In this document: positions 6,680-9,660 of the stretch, piece after piece
How the letters are laid out: each line of letters begins with the position of its first letter
How positions within the stretch are numbered: position 1 is the first letter of the stretch
Source: Methylophaga sp.
GTDB lineage: Bacteria; Pseudomonadota; Gammaproteobacteria; Nitrosococcales; Methylophagaceae
Reading direction: 5' to 3'
Assembly: GCA_013139345.1 (NCBI GenBank)
Contig: WTAY01000071.1
Coordinates: 1-9,660, forward strand
Length of the DNA: 9,660 nt
The notes under the pieces: model-generated
Told to the model about the DNA's origin: nothing
Database searches by the model: none
Seen by the model: only the letters and a program-made list of their open reading frames with translations
Program-made: the position numbers and the translations under genes

Positions 6680-6685
6680 TCCTCT
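6680..6685 (-). promoter_or_regulatory. Ribosome binding site that sets the cytochrome start
   Basis: AGAGGA on the minus strand, six bases before ATG 6673. It supports the internal start over the in-frame TTG codon at 6736. Confidence 0.8.
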
Positions 6686-6707
6686 TGATACTGGAAAGAC
6701 AGTATAA

Positions 6708-6736
6708 ATCTTACGCGCTCGGTACCTATTGTTCAA
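6708..6736 (-). promoter_or_regulatory. Sigma70-type promoter for the cytochrome gene
   Basis: TTGAAC (6736-6731) and TAAGAT (6713-6708) on the minus strand have a 17-bp spacer. They match four of six consensus bases each. The leader would be about 28 nt. The position agrees with the start at 6673. Confidence 0.5.
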
Positions 6737-6771
6737 ATTTATTAGACTGCATTAGGCTATATTACCGTCTA

Positions 6772-8619
6772 TTATTCCACATTAAATAAAGCGCTAAACT
6801 GCTCGGCACTCAACGGACGACTTAATAAATAACCTTGTATTAAATCACAGCCTTCTTGCACTAAAAATTCTTGCTGTTCAACTGTTTCTACACCTTCAGC
6901 AACGACTATTAGCCCTAAACTATGCCCCATCGCGATAATCGTTTTAGCAATGATTCTATCATTCTCATCTTCGGATAAATCTTTAACAAAAGACCGGTCA
7001 ATTTTTAATTTAGAAATAGGCAGATACTTAAGCTGCGCTAAGGAGGAGTGACCCGTACCAAAATCATCCATGGAAATACGAATACCTAGAGCCTCTAATT
7101 TATGCAGCGCAGCTAGACTTTCTTGATGCATAATTAAACTTTCTGTAACTTCAAGCTCCAAATTATGAATAGGGAATTTCATTGCCAATAAAATCTCCTG
7201 AAACTTTTGAATATTATCCTCATCTAGCTGTTTCACAGATAAATTAATTGCCAAAGAAAACTCAGGGATACCGCTATCCCACCAAGCTTTGCACTGCCGA
7301 CAAGCCTCCGTGAAGACCCATAAGCCTAAATCCTGAATAAACCCACTTTCCTCAGCAATAGGAATAAAATCATTCGGTGAAATCAATCCTTTTTCTGGGT
7401 GCAACCAACGCACTAAAGCCTCAACCCCCGCTAGTTTATTAACTTTTTGACAATACTGGGGCTGATAATGCAGTACAAAGTCACCTCGTGCTAAAGCAAT
7501 ACGCATCCCTGTTATTAAATCCATTTTATATTTAGCTGAATTAGTTAACCCTTCATTATAAAATCGAGCACAACCTCGCCCAGCTAATTTTGCAGCATGC
7601 ATTGCTGTATCGGCATTACGTAATAAATCACTTGCTGACAATCCATCTTCTGGAAATAAACTAATCCCTATGCTGGTGGATAAAGTAAACTCATAATCTT
7701 CGACAAGTATCTTTTTCTTAAATAATGCTAATATTTTACCAATAAGCAACTGAATCGATAAGGCCTCACCTGAATTGCCAGCCAAAATAGCGAACTCATC
7801 ACTGCTTAAACGAGAAAGAACATAAGACCTATTCAAGACACCGTTTATATTCTTAGCCACCTGCTGCAACACTTTGTCACCAACGTCATGCCCTTGCGAG
7901 TCATTAACATCTTTAAAACCATCTAAATCCAACACTAATACAGCTAACTGTTTCTGTTGACTGGCTGAACATGCAATAACTGAGTCAAGCTTTTCCTTAA
8001 ATAAATCACGATTAACCAATCCTGTTAAAGGGTCGTAATGTGCCAAGCGAAAAAGTGACTGCTCTTTTTCTTGCCTTATAAGCAAAATACCAACAATATG
8101 CGCACAAGTTTCTAGCAATTGTTTATAAAAGGTCGAGGGAGTTCTTTCTTCAAAGCTCGATAAAGCAAAAGATCCTATAGCCTTATCTTTCTCTATTTTG
8201 ATCGGACTAGACCAACAGGCACCAATAGAAAAATCATGGGCAAAAGTCTGTAAATCACACCACCTACAATCATTTCTAGTATTCACTACATACTGCGCTT
8301 CATTCTGGTAAACCGCGGTACCACAAGAACCTGCCCTTTCACCAGGCACCAAACCATTTAACAGCGCCACCGCCTCAGGTGGAATAGAAGGTGCAGCTAA
8401 CACAGTAAGTGACTCGCCCGCTTGATCGTAAACCATAATAGAAGCGACTGCATTAGACACTACCTGCTCAGCGGCTTTACATAAAGCATCTAAAATTTCT
8501 CGAAAATCTACATTTAAAGCTACTTTCTCTAAGATTTCACGCTGCAATGCGAGTAACTCCCCCGCTTGTTCAGTGGTAACGTCATATTCTGGACGTAAAG
8601 AAATAACTTGCGCTTCCAT
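6772..8619 (-). CDS. GAF-GGDEF(degenerate)-EAL c-di-GMP signalling protein, probable phosphodiesterase
   Basis: A 615-residue protein with no membrane segment, so probably cytoplasmic. A GAF sensor domain spans about 25-185 (GSCGTAVY at 98-104, IGACWSSPI at 132-140). A GGDEF domain spans about 190-355 with DPLTGLVNR (196-204) and DLDGFKDVND (231-240), but the signature reads SSDEF (272-276) and no RxxD inhibitory site is present. It is therefore unlikely to make c-di-GMP, though it might bind GTP and act as a regulator. The EAL domain (about 370-612) keeps EALVR (400-404), NLSVKQ (459-464), the metal-binding Glu in EVTES (490-494), DDFGTG (518-523), KIDRSF (539-544), AEGVE (574-578) and QGYLLSRPL (595-603), as expected for an active phosphodiesterase cleaving c-di-GMP to pGpG. 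GGAGAA lies upstream of the ATG with 8-base spacing. It follows a diguanylate cyclase gene by 52 bp and may share its transcript. Confidence 0.93.
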   Translation of the reverse strand: MEAQVISLRPEYDVTTEQAGELLALQREILEKVALNVDFREILDALCKAAEQVVSNAVASIMVYDQAGESLTVLAAPSIPPEAVALLNGLVPGERAGSCGTAVYQNEAQYVVNTRNDCRWCDLQTFAHDFSIGACWSSPIKIEKDKAIGSFALSSFEERTPSTFYKQLLETCAHIVGILLIRQEKEQSLFRLAHYDPLTGLVNRDLFKEKLDSVIACSASQQKQLAVLVLDLDGFKDVNDSQGHDVGDKVLQQVAKNINGVLNRSYVLSRLSSDEFAILAGNSGEALSIQLLIGKILALFKKKILVEDYEFTLSTSIGISLFPEDGLSASDLLRNADTAMHAAKLAGRGCARFYNEGLTNSAKYKMDLITGMRIALARGDFVLHYQPQYCQKVNKLAGVEALVRWLHPEKGLISPNDFIPIAEESGFIQDLGLWVFTEACRQCKAWWDSGIPEFSLAINLSVKQLDEDNIQKFQEILLAMKFPIHNLELEVTESLIMHQESLAALHKLEALGIRISMDDFGTGHSSLAQLKYLPISKLKIDRSFVKDLSEDENDRIIAKTIIAMGHSLGLIVVAEGVETVEQQEFLVQEGCDLIQGYLLSRPLSAEQFSALFNVE

Positions 8620-8654
8620 ATCAGACTTCTCCGTTTACTTAATTTATTTGTATA

Positions 8655-8683
8655 TTTAAAACACCCCCCCCTTAGTGCTCCAA
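8655..8683 (-). promoter_or_regulatory. Possible weak promoter with a G8 run in its spacer
   Basis: TTGGAG (8683-8678) and TTTAAA (8660-8655) on the minus strand are 17 bp apart and match three and four of six consensus bases. Eight consecutive G (8671-8664) lie in the spacer. It would give a leader of about 29 nt for the GAF-EAL gene. Tentative; co-transcription from upstream is the simpler reading. Confidence 0.25.
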
Positions 8684-9660
8684 ACTTACACTCTCAACTT
8701 CTGACGCACTATTCTCTTCTCGGTTACTGCTTCTAACAGTATTTCTTTGTTCTTTAGCGCTATAAAGTGCTTTATCTGCTTGAATAAAAATCTGCTCATC
8801 TGCTGGAATATCTGCACCAGCATAACTCCGAAAACCGATAGAAACCGTGACACAATCATCAACATAACTTAATTCATGAGCAATATTTAAAGACTCTACG
8901 CCCTCTCGAATGGTCTCTAAAAAGCTCAATGACTCTTGCTCATTCATACCTACCATCAATATGCCAAATTCCTCGCCGCCCATTCTGAACACATAATCAC
9001 TAGGCCGCTTTAATGTCTGCTTCAAAAAAACAGCTACTTCAGCCAAAACGGAATCACCCGCCTCATGCCCATACTTTTCATTATATTTTTTGAAATAATC
9101 CATATCCAAAATAGCTAAGGTTAAATATTGTTTATTTCTACGCGCTAGACTAGCTTGATGTGCAATAACTACCTCAAAATACTGGCGATTATATAAAGAA
9201 GTTAATTTATCAGTAATAGTCAGCGCCTCCACTGCTTTTCTATCGCTAATATCTCGGACAATACTGCGGTATGCAACAGGGTTATAATCAATATCTAGAA
9301 TAGGTTCGATCACAGCACTCACCCACTTATCTTCACCATCAGCACTATGCAGCGCATATTCGCCTTCCCACGCATGCCCTGTTTGTATAGAGCGCCAAAT
9401 TCTAGTGGCTAAAGCTTGATTATCTTCGGCCAAGAAAAAATTATTCTTCCGCCTTATAACCTCTTCTTTCAAATACCCTGTATAGCGACAAAACGCACTA
9501 CTAATCTCAGTTGTTTTGCCTTCTGAATTAAGGGTTTTAATCATCATATTTTGATCGATAAGATGCTTATAGCTCATTAACTCCAAGTTAACTTTAGTAA
9601 ACATTCTAACCACATAAAAATAAATAACAACAGCAGTCAAAATGGAAAAAAACAGCAATA
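8672..9660 (-). CDS. Membrane-anchored PAS-GGDEF diguanylate cyclase, 5' end outside window
   Basis: The reading frame enters from beyond the window edge. The TTG at 9658 is only the first possible start inside the window and opens directly into a membrane helix (about visible residues 1-18, ending VVRMF), so a preceding periplasmic or membrane sensor part is likely. A PAS domain follows (about 32-139: TEISSAFCRYTGYLKEEV at 50-67, PVAYRSIVRDISDRK at 127-141). Next comes a GGDEF domain (about 145-305) with TDKLTSLYNR (149-158), LDMDYFKKYN (184-193), YGHEAGD (196-202), the inhibitory RxxD site RPSD (218-221) and an intact GGEEF (227-231). It should condense two GTP to c-di-GMP with product inhibition. 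The C-terminus is a short charged tail. It sits just upstream of a protein with an intact EAL domain, suggesting a synthesis and breakdown pair. Confidence 0.9.
   Translation of the reverse strand, partial: LLFFSILTAVVIYFYVVRMFTKVNLELMSYKHLIDQNMMIKTLNSEGKTTEISSAFCRYTGYLKEEVIRRKNNFFLAEDNQALATRIWRSIQTGHAWEGEYALHSADGEDKWVSAVIEPILDIDYNPVAYRSIVRDISDRKAVEALTITDKLTSLYNRQYFEVVIAHQASLARRNKQYLTLAILDMDYFKKYNEKYGHEAGDSVLAEVAVFLKQTLKRPSDYVFRMGGEEFGILMVGMNEQESLSFLETIREGVESLNIAHELSYVDDCVTVSIGFRSYAGADIPADEQIFIQADKALYSAKEQRNTVRSSNREENSASEVESVSLEH

Noticed and set aside
6674..6736. 21-residue N-terminal extension of the cytochrome from TTG 6736
   Set aside because: The TTG lies in the -35 box of the cytochrome promoter, and the internal ATG at 6673 has a strong ribosome site and begins a normal signal peptide.
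6737..6771. Terminator after the GAF-EAL gene
   Set aside because: Only a 5-bp TAGAC/GTCTA pairing and no T-run; not supportable.
1..9660. CRISPR arrays, tRNA or rRNA genes, intact insertion sequences
   Set aside because: No regularly spaced repeats, no tRNA-like cloverleaf or rRNA motifs, and no transposase frame seen on either strand.

Overview
The window is a stretch of a moderately AT-rich bacterial chromosome in which every gene I can support lies on the minus strand. The gene families are typical of Gammaproteobacteria: a Wzm-type polysaccharide exporter, a WcaJ-type sugar-1-phosphate transferase, a c4-like dihaem cytochrome c and multidomain c-di-GMP proteins. An intergenic CTCTGTG-type repeat is also present. 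I infer a free-living, probably aquatic gammaproteobacterium, possibly a methanotroph or sulfur oxidiser. The taxonomic guess is weak.

Layout, from high to low coordinates (the direction of transcription). At 9658-8672 lies the 3' part of a membrane-anchored PAS-GGDEF diguanylate cyclase, cut by the window edge. It is followed 52 bp later by a GAF-GGDEF-EAL protein (8619-6772). The cyclase domain of this second protein is degenerate (SSDEF) and its EAL domain looks intact, so the pair could be a c-di-GMP synthase and a phosphodiesterase. A run of eight G lies between them. Next is a secreted dihaem c4-like cytochrome (6673-6104) with its own promoter and Shine-Dalgarno. An inverted-repeat element of the CTCTGTG type follows. 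Then comes a 747-residue polytopic membrane protein fused to a spermidine-synthase-like methyltransferase-fold domain (5920-3677), with a good sigma70 promoter.

The region from 3684 down to 1 is a surface-polysaccharide locus with signs of rearrangement. A structured intergenic region with nested inverted repeats holds a candidate terminator and the promoter for an undecaprenyl-phosphate sugar-1-phosphate transferase (3431-2049). A 424-bp gap follows. It contains a broken fragment of a minimal nucleotidyltransferase gene (GSR...DID motif) and two groups of palindromes. Next is the permease of a polysaccharide ABC exporter (1624-791). Where the cognate ATPase gene (wzt) would normally follow, a Schlafen/AlbA_2-domain gene starts on the base after the permease stop codon, in the same frame, and runs off the window.

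Together the genes suggest envelope polysaccharide assembly and export next to c-di-GMP signalling, a common pairing in biofilm biology, although no direct link can be shown here. The most unusual parts are the AlbA_2 gene in the expected ATPase position, the nucleotidyltransferase relic, and the structured intergenic segments. I see no rRNA, tRNA, CRISPR array or complete insertion sequence.
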